From an uncultured Treponema sp. (GTDB taxonomy: Bacteria > Spirochaetota > Spirochaetia > Treponematales > Treponemataceae): DNA of 60,195 nucleotides. Positions within the stretch are counted from its first letter, which is position 1, and each line of letters begins with the position of its first letter. The stretch is taken from positions 1 to 60,195 of the forward strand of contig CALFJF010000042.1 in the NCBI GenBank assembly GCA_937877535.1. The letters run 5' to 3'. The notes under the pieces are model-generated. The model did no database searches. It saw nothing but the letters and a program-made list of their open reading frames with translations, and was not told the DNA's origin. This document shows, in pieces, positions 17,587 to 26,032 of this stretch. A program made the position numbers and the translations under genes.

Positions 17587-17952
17587 ATGGCAAAGAAAAT
17601 TCTTGCAGTAGATGACTCAAAATCAATTCGGGCGAGTATTACGTTCATTTTGGGACAAGAAGGCTACGAGGTTGTGGAAGCGGAAGACGGCGTGGACGCG
17701 CTCGCAAAGGCAAAAGCGGACAAGTTCAATCTTGTTATCACGGATATAAATATGCCAAACATGGACGGAATCGAGTTGACGAAAAATCTTCGACAGACCG
17801 AAGGATACAAGTTCACGCCGATTATCGCGCTCACCACGGAAAATCAGCAGTCAAAAATGGACGAAGGCAAGGCGGCTGGCGCGACGGGGTGGATTGTCAA
17901 ACCGTTTACGAGCGAGAAACTTCTCGCTGTGGTAAAAAAAATAATCGGGTGA
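17587..17952 (+). CDS. cheY: Chemotaxis response regulator CheY
   Basis: The 121-residue stand-alone receiver should bind the flagellar switch when phosphorylated by CheA. The ATG at 17587 follows CGGAGG at ideal spacing; an in-frame start 51 bases upstream is not needed. The acidic pocket ILAVDDSKSIRAS, phospho-acceptor Asp in LVITDINMPNMDG, conserved Thr in IALTTENQ and Lys in WIVKPFTSEKLLAVV are all present. No CheX, CheC or CheZ phosphatase gene lies nearby, so dephosphorylation must be encoded elsewhere. Confidence 0.96.
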   Translation: MAKKILAVDDSKSIRASITFILGQEGYEVVEAEDGVDALAKAKADKFNLVITDINMPNMDGIELTKNLRQTEGYKFTPIIALTTENQQSKMDEGKAAGATGWIVKPFTSEKLLAVVKKIIG

Positions 17953-17965
17953 AAAAAAATCGTTT

Positions 17966-18016
17966 TGAGCGACGCGGATAATCTAAAAAGATTTTTCGTT
18001 CTGCTCAACATGACAA
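17966..18016. repeat. Degenerate palindromic repeat between cheY and mcp
   Basis: Read on the minus strand it starts TGTCATGTTGAGC and continues with a GAACGAAAAATCT arm, like the element at 12225. The inner stem (ATCT/AGAT) is weak. Confidence 0.45.
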
Positions 18017-18104
18017 ACACTTTTGAAACAAACTCAAATAAAAAATTTGAGAAAAATAGAAAAAACAGTGCGGAGAAAATCTGCCAATTTCAAGGAGCAT
18101 TTTC

Positions 18105-20210
18105 ATGAGGAGTATTCGGACGGCAATCACGGTGTTCGTTTCGGTTGTTATCATTGTAACGGGAATCGTGCTTACTTCAATCGCGCTTTACATTTCAAAC
18201 GACATGGTGAACGACCAGACAATAGAGAACATGGAGATGCTCGTGGAGAACGTGGCGAACTACGCCGACCTCAAGTTGGAGTCAGACCTCATCGCGCTCC
18301 GCACGGTGGCGGAATTCCCTATACTCAAGAGCGACGCCACGGAAGAGGAGAAGGCGGTTGCCATCAAGGGTTACATCCGCAACATCGGCAAGGCGGCGCG
18401 CTACTTCATCGTCACCGACACTGCGGGTAACGCCTACACATCCATGGACGAGTCGCTCAACGTGTCCACTCGGGAATACTTCCAGGAGGCGATTAAGGGC
18501 AAGTCCGCAATCGTGGGGCCAATTATCAGCGCACGCGGAGAACTTTCAATCTACGCGGCGTGCCCGATTTACAACGCGGACGGCGAAATCCGCGGCGTAC
18601 TCGCGGCGAACATCGCCATGACAATCCTGAGCGACTTTGCCGAGCAGCTCACCGTGGGCAAGAGCGGCAAGGAATTTTTCATCAATCGGCTCACGGGCGC
18701 AATCATCTACGCGCAAAACAGCGAGTACGTGGAAAAGTCGCGCACATGGGAAGACCTCTACAAGACGGAAGAGCCGGGGTTCGGCGACCTTGCGCGCGTT
18801 TCCAAGTTGATGATGAACGGCGAGCACGGAAGCGAAGTCATCAAGGTTGACAAGGAGCCGTTCTACATTGCCTACAAGCCAATTCGGGAAGCGAATTGGG
18901 CGCTTGCGATTCGTGCGCCTACGGCGGATTTTGAAGCCGGCATCCATCACATGACGCTGCTTTTGATTATATGTTCGATAATTATCATTGTAATCGCACT
19001 TGTTATTGGTTTTATGTATGCGTCTTCGCTTGCGAAACCTGTCAATTTCCTTTCTCGTGTTCTCAAATCGGTGAGCGAGGGAAATCTTGTTTTTCCAAAG
19101 TCGGATTACGACACAATCGAGGGCATCGAAAAGCGCAAAGACGAATTTGGTGCAATGGGAGTTGCGTTGCACGGCATGGTTTCTTCGCTCATCGGCACGA
19201 TTGACCGAGTTCGAGAAAGCGCGATGCAAGTGCGCTCTGGCGGCGAGCAGTTGAGTCAGTCAAGTCAAGTCGTTTCCACGGGTGCAAGCGAGCAAGCGGC
19301 AAGTACCGAGCAGATGAGCGCGACGATGGAAGAAATGACGAGCAACATTCGTCAAACTGCCGACAACGCGGGAAAAACGAGCGAAATCGCGAACAGCGCA
19401 GCGGCAAAGGGCGAAGCGGGCGGAGAAGCGGTAAACGATGCCGTTTCTGCCGTGGAAATCATCGCGCAAAAAATCGGTGTAATCGAAGACATCGCAAGTC
19501 AGACGAATATGCTCGCGCTTAATGCGGCAATCGAAGCGGCGCGCGCGGGCGAGGCTGGAAAAGGATTCGCGGTCGTTGCGAGCGAGGTGCGAAAACTTGC
19601 GGAGCGAAGTCAGAGCGCGGCGGGCGAAATCAGCGAGATTTCTGAAAAAACGCTTCAAACGACAACACACGCGGGCGAACTTATCAAAGAGGTCGTTCCG
19701 AGCATCGAGCAAACGAGCCAACTTGTGCAGGAAATTGCAATCGCAAGTCGAGAGCAAAACGACGGTGCGCAGCAAGTCAGTCAAGCGATTATTCAGATGG
19801 ACCAAGTGGTTCAGCAAAATGCGAGTGCGGCGGAAGAAATGGCTGCAATGGCGGAGGAACTTTCTGCGGAAGCGGAACGACTCGTAAAGGTTATTGCGTT
19901 CTTCAAAACGCCAGGGGACGAAAATCGTCAGTTCAAAGTGTTGGACGAAGCGGAAACGCATGCCGCTGTTTCTGCGCCAACAGAACAGAGCGCGGCAAAA
20001 CCCAAAAAACCCGCAAAAGTAAAAATCGCAAAGATTCAAAGAAAATCGGAAACTCCAGAGCCACAAAAAACCGAAAGTGCTTCAAGCGGACAAGAAAATC
20101 CGCCGACAAAGCCAGTTCCTGAAACTGCGGAAAAGAAGCCTACGAGTGGCACGGTCGTAAGAAAAACGGCGGCAGATTTAATCAGCGATTCGGATTTTGA
20201 GGAATTCTAA
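18105..20210 (+). CDS. Methyl-accepting chemotaxis protein with dCache-type sensor
   Basis: This 701-residue receptor has an N-terminal membrane helix (TVFVSVVIIVTGIVLTSIAL), a periplasmic double-Cache-like domain (about 35-280; YFIVTDTAGNAYTSMDESLN, YAACPIYNADGEIRGVLAAN), a second helix (LLLIICSIIIIVIALVIGFMY), HAMP, and the signalling domain with tip SQTNMLALNAAIEAARAGEA. A Lys/Pro/Glu-rich C-terminal tail of about 90 residues ends in SDSDFEEF, a possible CheR-tether-like terminus (inference). Codons are strongly GC-rich up to about base 18950 and A-rich after it, coinciding with the sensor/TM2 boundary. GGAG lies eight bases before the ATG. It is located between cheY and cheW. Confidence 0.95.
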   Translation: MRSIRTAITVFVSVVIIVTGIVLTSIALYISNDMVNDQTIENMEMLVENVANYADLKLESDLIALRTVAEFPILKSDATEEEKAVAIKGYIRNIGKAARYFIVTDTAGNAYTSMDESLNVSTREYFQEAIKGKSAIVGPIISARGELSIYAACPIYNADGEIRGVLAANIAMTILSDFAEQLTVGKSGKEFFINRLTGAIIYAQNSEYVEKSRTWEDLYKTEEPGFGDLARVSKLMMNGEHGSEVIKVDKEPFYIAYKPIREANWALAIRAPTADFEAGIHHMTLLLIICSIIIIVIALVIGFMYASSLAKPVNFLSRVLKSVSEGNLVFPKSDYDTIEGIEKRKDEFGAMGVALHGMVSSLIGTIDRVRESAMQVRSGGEQLSQSSQVVSTGASEQAASTEQMSATMEEMTSNIRQTADNAGKTSEIANSAAAKGEAGGEAVNDAVSAVEIIAQKIGVIEDIASQTNMLALNAAIEAARAGEAGKGFAVVASEVRKLAERSQSAAGEISEISEKTLQTTTHAGELIKEVVPSIEQTSQLVQEIAIASREQNDGAQQVSQAIIQMDQVVQQNASAAEEMAAMAEELSAEAERLVKVIAFFKTPGDENRQFKVLDEAETHAAVSAPTEQSAAKPKKPAKVKIAKIQRKSETPEPQKTESASSGQENPPTKPVPETAEKKPTSGTVVRKTAADLISDSDFEEF

Positions 20211-20235
20211 TTTTTGAAAACGTTGAGAATTAAAA

Positions 20236-20733
20236 ATGGAAAATTATCTTACGTTTACGGTTGACAATCATCTTTACGCGATTAACGTAAAATCGGTTTT
20301 GGAAGTGCTTAATCTTTCCGTGCCGACGGCGGTTCCGTGTGCGCTTCCGTATATCGAGGGGTTGATTTATTCGCGAGGGCAAGGAATTACGGTTGTGAAT
20401 TTGCGCAGGCGATTTTCGCTTCCAGACCAAGTTGCTGACAAGCGCACAAAAATCATCGTTGTTGAAATGCGTATTAAGGCAGATAATTCTGGAAATGAAA
20501 CCGTTATTCTGTATGGGCTTGTGGCGGATTCTGTTCAAGACGTAATTCAAACTTACGAGGAAGAAAAAATCGAGGACGCGGAATGTTCGATTCCAAAGGA
20601 GTTTATTGCGTATGCGTTCCGCTGGAACGAAAATCCGCTTTTTATTCTTGATTTTAACAAACTCTTTGAAGAACACGCGAAACTCAATCTTTTGCAAACG
20701 GTGAGTTCATCAGAAACTCAAAATTTGACGTAA
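20236..20733 (+). CDS. cheW: CheW-type coupling protein (second copy)
   Basis: The 165-residue CheW-fold protein (NYLTFTVDNHLYAINVKSVLEV, VPCALPYIEGLIYSRGQGITVVNLR, VADSVQDVI, PLFILDFNKLFEEH) starts 25 bases after the upstream MCP and is likely co-transcribed with it. It is only distantly similar to the CheW at 12277, so it may serve a different receptor subset or array position (inference). No clear Shine-Dalgarno is visible; GAGAAT lies about seven bases upstream of the ATG. Confidence 0.9.
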   Translation: MENYLTFTVDNHLYAINVKSVLEVLNLSVPTAVPCALPYIEGLIYSRGQGITVVNLRRRFSLPDQVADKRTKIIVVEMRIKADNSGNETVILYGLVADSVQDVIQTYEEEKIEDAECSIPKEFIAYAFRWNENPLFILDFNKLFEEHAKLNLLQTVSSSETQNLT

Positions 20734-20797
20734 ACGAGCGGAGCGTTTATTCTGTTATTCAAAATTGAAAAATAAATTTTTATTGGAGGATTTTTCG

Positions 20798-21607
20798 ATG
20801 GAAAAATTTGACATGGAAAGCTTCAGCCTCAAGGAAAAAGTCGCTTGGGTCACGGGGGCATCCTACGGAATCGGCTTCGCAATCGCGTCGGCATACGCGG
20901 CGGCGGGCGCAAAAATCGTGTTCAACGACCGCGGGCAGGAGCAGCTCGACAAGGGGCTTGCGTCCTACAAGGAGGCGGGAATTGACGCGCACGGCTACAT
21001 CTGCGACGTGACGGACGAGGCGCAGGTCGTGGAGACGGTGAAGAAAATCGAAAAGGACGTGGGCGTGGTTGACATCCTCGTGAACAACGCGGGCATCATC
21101 AAGCGAATCCCGATGACGGAAATGAGCGCGGCGGACTTCCGCGCCGTGATTGACGTTGACTTGAACGCGCCGTTCATCGTGTCAAAGGCGGTTCTCCCCG
21201 GCATGATTAAGAAGGGGCACGGAAAAATCATCAACATCTGCTCGATGATGAGCGAACTTGGGCGCGAGACGGTGAGCGCGTATGCGGCGGCAAAGGGCGG
21301 TCTCAAAATGCTCACGCGCAACATCTGCTCCGAATACGGCGCGCAGAACATCCAGTGCAACGGCATCGGACCTGGCTACATCGCAACTCCGCAGACCGCA
21401 CCCTTGCGCGAAAAACAGGCTGACGGAAGCCGCCACCCGTTCGACCAGTTCATCTGCGGGCGCACCCCGGCAGGTCGCTGGCTCTTGCCAGAGGAACTGC
21501 GCGGACCTGCGGTGTTCCTTGCGAGCGACGCTTCAAACGCAGTGAACGGGCATATTCTCTACGTTGACGGCGGAATCTTGGCGTACATCGGAAAGCAACC
21601 GTCGTAA
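20798..21607 (+). CDS. Short-chain dehydrogenase, gluconate 5-dehydrogenase type
   Basis: This 269-residue SDR most resembles gluconate 5-dehydrogenase / 2-deoxy-D-gluconate 3-dehydrogenase (IdnO/KduD group). It has WVTGASYGIGFAIAS (cofactor loop), LVNNAGIIKRIPM, the catalytic Ser in INICSMMSELG and Tyr-Lys in SAYAAAKGGLKML, and the group-typical RTPAGRWLLPEELRGPAVFL. It would oxidise or reduce a keto sugar acid with NAD(P)H in the cytoplasm. The ATG at 20798 is chosen for TTGGAGG seven bases upstream. The gene is single, GC-rich, and ends at a strong terminator. The exact substrate is not determinable. Confidence 0.88.
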   Translation: MEKFDMESFSLKEKVAWVTGASYGIGFAIASAYAAAGAKIVFNDRGQEQLDKGLASYKEAGIDAHGYICDVTDEAQVVETVKKIEKDVGVVDILVNNAGIIKRIPMTEMSAADFRAVIDVDLNAPFIVSKAVLPGMIKKGHGKIINICSMMSELGRETVSAYAAAKGGLKMLTRNICSEYGAQNIQCNGIGPGYIATPQTAPLREKQADGSRHPFDQFICGRTPAGRWLLPEELRGPAVFLASDASNAVNGHILYVDGGILAYIGKQPS

Positions 21608-21622
21608 AAAATCGTTTTTGCG

Positions 21623-21679
21623 AAAAATCCTGCCTTTCAATCTGTCTTTTTTGCAAAAAGATTGAGGGCGGGATTTTTT
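21623..21679 (+). terminator. Rho-independent terminator after the SDR gene
   Basis: AAAATCCTGCCTTTCAATCT pairs nearly perfectly with AGATTGAGGGCGGGATTTT and is followed by a T run. Confidence 0.88.
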
Positions 21680-21762
21680 AATGCGATTTTTTTTGTTTAT
21701 TCTGTAAAATTTACTTGTCAATATGCGTGAAATTTGTCTTTTTTGTAGATATTTTTGAACCG

Positions 21763-21791
21763 TTGAGTGCTTTGCGATTTCCTGCTACAAT
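21763..21791 (+). promoter_or_regulatory. Promoter of the ACP/ketosynthase cluster
   Basis: TTGAGT and TACAAT are separated by 17 bases, about 48 bases before the ACP start codon. This is the only good promoter upstream of the cluster. Confidence 0.7.
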
Positions 21792-21838
21792 GCGTGTATT
21801 CAAATTGATAAAATAGAAACTCAAAAAGGAGTAAACAA

Positions 21839-22081
21839 ATGGAAAAGACAGAAGTACAGGCAAAGTTAAAGGATTTCTTTATGTCAAACTTGGGTGTGGA
21901 CGGCGATGTGCTGAAGTATGACACGGCGTTGTTCGGCGACGAGGTTGGCTTGGATTCAGTGGACTCGCTGGAAATCATCTCTTTTGCTGATGACGAATAC
22001 GGTGTTTCTATGACGGGACTTCCCAAAGAAACATTCTACAGCATCGACACGATTGCGGATTATATCGTAAAGAACGCATAA
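21839..22081 (+). CDS. Acyl carrier protein
   Basis: The 80-residue acidic helical protein has the 4'-phosphopantetheine attachment motif GLDSVDSLEI; the Ser of DSL is the attachment site. It is not necessarily the housekeeping AcpP: the position at the head of a dedicated synthase cluster and the divergent helix I (LGVDGDVLKYDTALFGDEV) suggest a pathway-specific carrier. AAAGGAG sits seven to eight bases before the ATG. A nested palindrome separates it from the ketosynthase gene, which could attenuate downstream expression relative to ACP. Confidence 0.92.
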   Translation: MEKTEVQAKLKDFFMSNLGVDGDVLKYDTALFGDEVGLDSVDSLEIISFADDEYGVSMTGLPKETFYSIDTIADYIVKNA

Positions 22082-22083
22082 GC

Positions 22084-22152
22084 TGTCATTCCCGCGCTTG
22101 ACGCGGGAATCTCATTGTCTAAGAGATTATCGGGTCAAGCCCGATAATGACA
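22084..22152. repeat. Compound palindromic repeat between ACP and ketosynthase genes
   Basis: Outer TGTCATT...AATGACA ends enclose two hairpins, ATTCCCGCG-cttga-CGCGGGAAT and ATCGGG-tcaa-GCCCGAT, linked by an imperfect CTC/GAG segment. The shape is typical of short non-autonomous intergenic repeats. Confidence 0.85.
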
Positions 22153-22184
22153 AACTGATAAGAATTAAGCATAAGGAATTCAGA

Positions 22185-24566
22185 ATGACCGAAGAGAAGA
22201 ATCGCTGTGTAGTGACTGGCTTGGGCATGATTTGTGCCATCGGAAACTCCGTGGAAGAGTCTTGGAAAAATGTGCTCTCGTCAGTGTCTGGCATTAAGCA
22301 CACAACAACGGTTGATACGGAAAACTGCTACGCGACGCTGGCTGCAGAAGTAAACTGCGACACGCTGGACGACATTGACGCGCCGGAAGAAAAAGACCGC
22401 GCTTCAAAACTGTGTCTGAAGGCGGCAAAAGAAGCGTTGGCAGATTCTGGTTTAGCCAAAGGCAACGATGACCCGCGCGTAAGCGTAATTATCGGCAGTT
22501 GTGTGGGCGGTGCGGTAAGCATTGAGCATTATTACAAGCACGGAAAAAACAAGGCGGACATCCTCAAAATGCCGATTGCACCGATTGCTTCTCAGGTTGC
22601 GGAACTTGCGGGCGCGGGCGGCATTGTGACGAATGTGGGGAATGCGTGCGCGGCGGGTACGATTAGCGTTGCCTATGCGTGCGACTTGATTCGCGCGGGC
22701 AAGGCCGATGTAGTGCTTGCCGGCGGCGCGGATTCGTTTGCGTCCATCCCGTATGCGGGATTCCTTTCTTTGCACGCGCTGGACGAAAACGGCTGTTCGC
22801 CGTTTAACCGCTGCACGGGCATTACGCTGGGCGAAGGCGCGGGCGTGGTGATTGTGGAGTCCTATGCGCATGCAAAGGCACGCGGCGCAAAAGTGTACTG
22901 CGAAGTGCTGGGTGCGGGCGTAACCACGGACGCGCATCACATTACCGCGCCGCGTGAAGACGGTTTGTGCCAGATTGAGGCGATTACCCGCGCCATTGAA
23001 AATTCAGGCGTGGCAAAAAAAGACATCGGCTATGTGAACGGACACGGAACGGGCACGGCAAAGAACGACAACGCCGAATTCCTTTCGCTCCACGCGGTGT
23101 TTGATGGCGAAAACGACAATTTGAGCGCAAGTTCCACCAAGGCGATGACGGGTCACTGTCTGGGTGCGGCGGGCGCGATTGAAGCCGTGTTCTCTATCAA
23201 GGCACTCACGACCAACACGGTCATTCCTACACTGGGCTATTCCGACGAAGACAAAGAAAAGCTAAAGGAAAAAGCAGGCAAGATTGATTTTGTGCAGAAT
23301 GTGCCGCACCAAAAAGAACTGAACGCGGTGATGAGCAATTCGTTTGCGTTTGGCGGCAACAATGCGAGCATCATTTTCAGCAAGACGGCGGGCGATGTAA
23401 AAGTCAGCAGTGCAAAGCCGAACATCGCCATTACGGGCTTGGGCTTGGTCAATCCGCTGGGACACACCAAAGACGCGTACATTGCCGCAGTCAAGGCGGA
23501 CGCAAAACCCACGGAAACGAGCATTCACTCAACGATTGAGACGAGCGAATACGATGAGCTGGGCATTAAGATGGCATTCTACCGCAAACTGGACAACTTT
23601 AGCCAGCTACAAGTGGTAACGGGTATGCGCGCGCTTAAAGACGCAAACATCACCGTCACCGAAGAGAACGCAAAAGATATTGGAAACATTGTGGGCACGA
23701 GCGAAGGCGCGCTTGGTTCAACCTACGATTTTGAAGAACTGATTGGTGAAAAAGGAAACGCAAAGGGAAGCGCGTTCAAGTTCCCCAACACCGTGTACAA
23801 TGCGGCGGGCGGCTACCTTTCCATCTGCTCTGGCTTAAAAGGCTACAGCGTTACCGTAACGAGTGGCCCTGTTTCCGGACTGACGAGCATTGCCTATTCC
23901 ATGAATGTGATTAAGGAAGGGCAGGAAAAAATCATGCTCGCCACGGGTAATGACGAAAATATCCCGATTCTTGACAATCTGTTCAATGAACTGGGTTACA
24001 AGGCAAAATCCGTGGTCGCTCCCTACGCGCAGGCAGACGGATTTGTGCTGGGCGACGCAAGCACGACGATTGTGCTTGAAGACGACGCAAACGCACAGAG
24101 CCGCGGGGCAACCGTGTACGCGCATGTGCTTGGCTACGGGAACGGACGCAAAAATGTGCGCTTTGGCGCGCTTTCTGGTACGGACGAAGCACTGGAAAAA
24201 GCCATTTCCGACGCGCTTTCTGACAGCGGCGTACAGGCGGGCGACATTGACGCGGTGTTTGGTTTTGCAAACGGCATGAAAGCCGTGGACGACATTGAAA
24301 AGCGCGTGGTTGCAACATGCTTTGGCGAAACGCCCGTTATCGCAATCAAAGAGCGCGTGGGCGAAGGTCGCGCGGGAACGGCGGCACTGCAAGTGGCACA
24401 CGCCGCGCTCATGCTCCACGGCGACATTGCAAGCGACAACGCCTTTGTGTTTGGCAAAGACGGCGCAGTTAGCCGCAAAAGCGTGGACGGCAAAGCCCTG
24501 AACAAAGTGCTGGTCATTTCGTTCGCGCTTGGCGGCTCGTACACGGCGGTCGTGCTGGGGAAATAA
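22185..24566 (+). CDS. Fused ketosynthase plus chain-length-factor-like ketosynthase
   Basis: The 793-residue protein has two tandem thiolase-fold ketosynthase domains. The first (about 1-410) has the complete Claisen triad: Cys155 in GNACAAG, His287 in NGHGTGT and His324 in GHCLGAAGA. The second (about 412-793) begins NIAITGLGLVNPLG but has Pro562 (TSGPVSG) where the Cys should be, and lacks both His motifs (GFANGMK; ERVGEGRAG). It therefore resembles a chain-length factor. In type II polyketide and aryl-polyene systems KS and CLF are normally separate subunits that pair. Here they are one chain. The ATG at 22185 follows AAGGAA; an in-frame ATG upstream would translate through the palindromic repeat and is rejected. 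The product is probably a lipid or polyene chain (inference). Confidence 0.9.
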   Translation: MTEEKNRCVVTGLGMICAIGNSVEESWKNVLSSVSGIKHTTTVDTENCYATLAAEVNCDTLDDIDAPEEKDRASKLCLKAAKEALADSGLAKGNDDPRVSVIIGSCVGGAVSIEHYYKHGKNKADILKMPIAPIASQVAELAGAGGIVTNVGNACAAGTISVAYACDLIRAGKADVVLAGGADSFASIPYAGFLSLHALDENGCSPFNRCTGITLGEGAGVVIVESYAHAKARGAKVYCEVLGAGVTTDAHHITAPREDGLCQIEAITRAIENSGVAKKDIGYVNGHGTGTAKNDNAEFLSLHAVFDGENDNLSASSTKAMTGHCLGAAGAIEAVFSIKALTTNTVIPTLGYSDEDKEKLKEKAGKIDFVQNVPHQKELNAVMSNSFAFGGNNASIIFSKTAGDVKVSSAKPNIAITGLGLVNPLGHTKDAYIAAVKADAKPTETSIHSTIETSEYDELGIKMAFYRKLDNFSQLQVVTGMRALKDANITVTEENAKDIGNIVGTSEGALGSTYDFEELIGEKGNAKGSAFKFPNTVYNAAGGYLSICSGLKGYSVTVTSGPVSGLTSIAYSMNVIKEGQEKIMLATGNDENIPILDNLFNELGYKAKSVVAPYAQADGFVLGDASTTIVLEDDANAQSRGATVYAHVLGYGNGRKNVRFGALSGTDEALEKAISDALSDSGVQAGDIDAVFGFANGMKAVDDIEKRVVATCFGETPVIAIKERVGEGRAGTAALQVAHAALMLHGDIASDNAFVFGKDGAVSRKSVDGKALNKVLVISFALGGSYTAVVLGK

Positions 24567-24588
24567 AAACAGAGCGGAGAATAAAGGT

Positions 24589-25320
24589 ATGAAAGTTGCG
24601 ATTGTGACCGGTTCATCAAAGGGAATTGGCAAGGCGTGTGCGATTCGGCTGGCAAAGGACGGCTACGCGGTGGTGGTAAACTACAGCCGTTCGGACGATG
24701 AGGCTGCCGCCGTAGTGGAAGCGATTAAGGCAGACGGCGGTGAGGCGACGGCGTACAAGGCGGATGTTTCCAAGCTAGACGAAGTGAAAAAAATGTTCCG
24801 CGACGTGCACAAACAGTACGGAAGCATTGACGTGCTGGTGAACAACGCGGGCATTGTGCGCGACGAATACTTGCTCATGCTGAACCCGGAGACGCTGGAC
24901 AAATGCCTTGACCTGAACATTAAGGGCTACATATATTGTGCGCAGGCGGCAGTGCTTAAGATGTTCAAGCAGAAACACGGCGTTATCATCAACATGTCGT
25001 CCGTTTCAAGCAAGTTTGCCCTGCCGGGTCAGAGCGTGTACAGCGCGACAAAGGGCGCGGTCAATTCGCTTACGCAGACGCTCGCAAAGGAACTGGCTGG
25101 CTACGGAATCCGCGTGAACGCCGTGGCTCCCGGTTTTATTCAGACGGAAATGATTGATGCAATCCCGCAGGAAAAGCGCGACGAATACATCAAAAATGTG
25201 CCGCTCCAGCGGTTCGGCACGGCAGAAGATGTGGCAAATGTGGTAAGCGCGCTCGCGTCCGACGCATTCTCGTATGTGACGGGACAGACCATCGTGCTTG
25301 ACGGAGGCTTGTCGCTGTAA
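24589..25320 (+). CDS. fabG: 3-oxoacyl-ACP reductase (FabG-like)
   Basis: The 243-residue SDR should reduce beta-ketoacyl-ACP made by the upstream synthase, using NADPH. It shows VTGSSKGIGKA (cofactor loop), VLVNNAGIVRDEYLLML, catalytic Ser in NMSSVSSKFALPG, YSATKGAVN (Tyr/Lys) and GQTIVLDGGLSL at the end, all typical of FabG. It starts 22 bases after the ketosynthase stop; the ATG at 24589 matches the domain start. It is likely specific to this cluster rather than the general fatty-acid enzyme, although that cannot be proved from sequence. Confidence 0.92.
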   Translation: MKVAIVTGSSKGIGKACAIRLAKDGYAVVVNYSRSDDEAAAVVEAIKADGGEATAYKADVSKLDEVKKMFRDVHKQYGSIDVLVNNAGIVRDEYLLMLNPETLDKCLDLNIKGYIYCAQAAVLKMFKQKHGVIINMSSVSSKFALPGQSVYSATKGAVNSLTQTLAKELAGYGIRVNAVAPGFIQTEMIDAIPQEKRDEYIKNVPLQRFGTAEDVANVVSALASDAFSYVTGQTIVLDGGLSL

Positions 25321-25357
25321 GTGTTGGATAGCGGCGCGTTTTTACAGGAGGTGAGCG

Positions 25358-25573
25358 ATGATTGCAGTTCCCTACGCTGATTTTTTTGCGAATCCCGCGC
25401 AGTATCAGGAAAAAGCGGAGCATTTTGGCATAAAAATTTTGCCCAAAAAGCGCGAAAAGAAGATTTCGCGCAGATTGCAGAAGAAACTGGATGCGTTACA
25501 CGCTGTCATCGGGATTTTGCCATCTGACATTGACGAAAACGCCTTAAAAGAAGAGAGGCTTGCGCGACAATGA
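25358..25573 (+). CDS. Phd-like antitoxin of PIN toxin pair
   Basis: The 71-residue protein begins MIAVPYADFFANPAQYQEKA, similar in spacing to the DNA-binding N-terminus of Phd/YefM antitoxins (V-x4-F-x2-N-x3-Y-x2-A). It then has a basic stretch (LPKKREKKISRRLQKKL) and an acidic C-terminus that would bind the toxin. AGGAGGT precedes the ATG. It overlaps the PIN gene by four bases (ATGA). The pair sits between the ketoreductase and dehydratase genes of the synthase cluster in the same orientation. Confidence 0.72.
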   Translation: MIAVPYADFFANPAQYQEKAEHFGIKILPKKREKKISRRLQKKLDALHAVIGILPSDIDENALKEERLARQ

Positions 25574-25986
25574 GAATCCTGCTCGATACCAATATTGCCG
25601 TTGATATTTTATCTGAGCGAAAACCCTTTTGCGATGCTTCCATTGCGTGTTATGAAAATGCTGTACTACAAGGGCATAAGATATACATATCAACGGTTTC
25701 TGTTGCCGATGTAATGTATCTGACGCGAAAATACTTTGCGGATAAAAAAGAACAATTACAAAAAGTGTCAGCCTTTATGAACAGCATTTGCATCGCAAAA
25801 GTGACGAAAAAAGATTTACAATTTGCATTTTCGGGCGTGATGTCCGATTTTGAAGATGCCGTACAGTCATTTTGTGCAAAGCGGCATCGCGTCAGATATA
25901 TCATCACGCGCAATGTAAAAGATTACGCCCTTTCTCCCGTACCCGCCGTAGAGCCGTCCGATTTTCTTGCCTTGTGCGCAAGATAA
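25570..25986 (+). CDS. PIN-domain ribonuclease toxin
   Basis: The 138-residue PIN-fold protein has acidic metal-binding residues in ILLDTNIAVDILSER, in VSVADVMYL and in MSDFEDAVQ, with the downstream YIITRNVKDY typical of the PIN_3 group. VapC-type enzymes cleave specific RNAs when released from their antitoxin. Codons are A-richer than in the flanking lipid genes, in line with an inserted module. The start is fixed by the ATGA overlap with the antitoxin. Confidence 0.85.
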   Translation: MRILLDTNIAVDILSERKPFCDASIACYENAVLQGHKIYISTVSVADVMYLTRKYFADKKEQLQKVSAFMNSICIAKVTKKDLQFAFSGVMSDFEDAVQSFCAKRHRVRYIITRNVKDYALSPVPAVEPSDFLALCAR

Positions 25987-26032
25987 GCCGTTTCTAGTTG
26001 AAAATTCCCACTATTCATTGTATCATAGACTG

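Noticed and set aside
22098..22184. Upstream ATG extension of the KS-CLF protein
   Set aside because: It would translate the palindromic repeat; the ATG at 22185 has a ribosome binding site and matches the family start.
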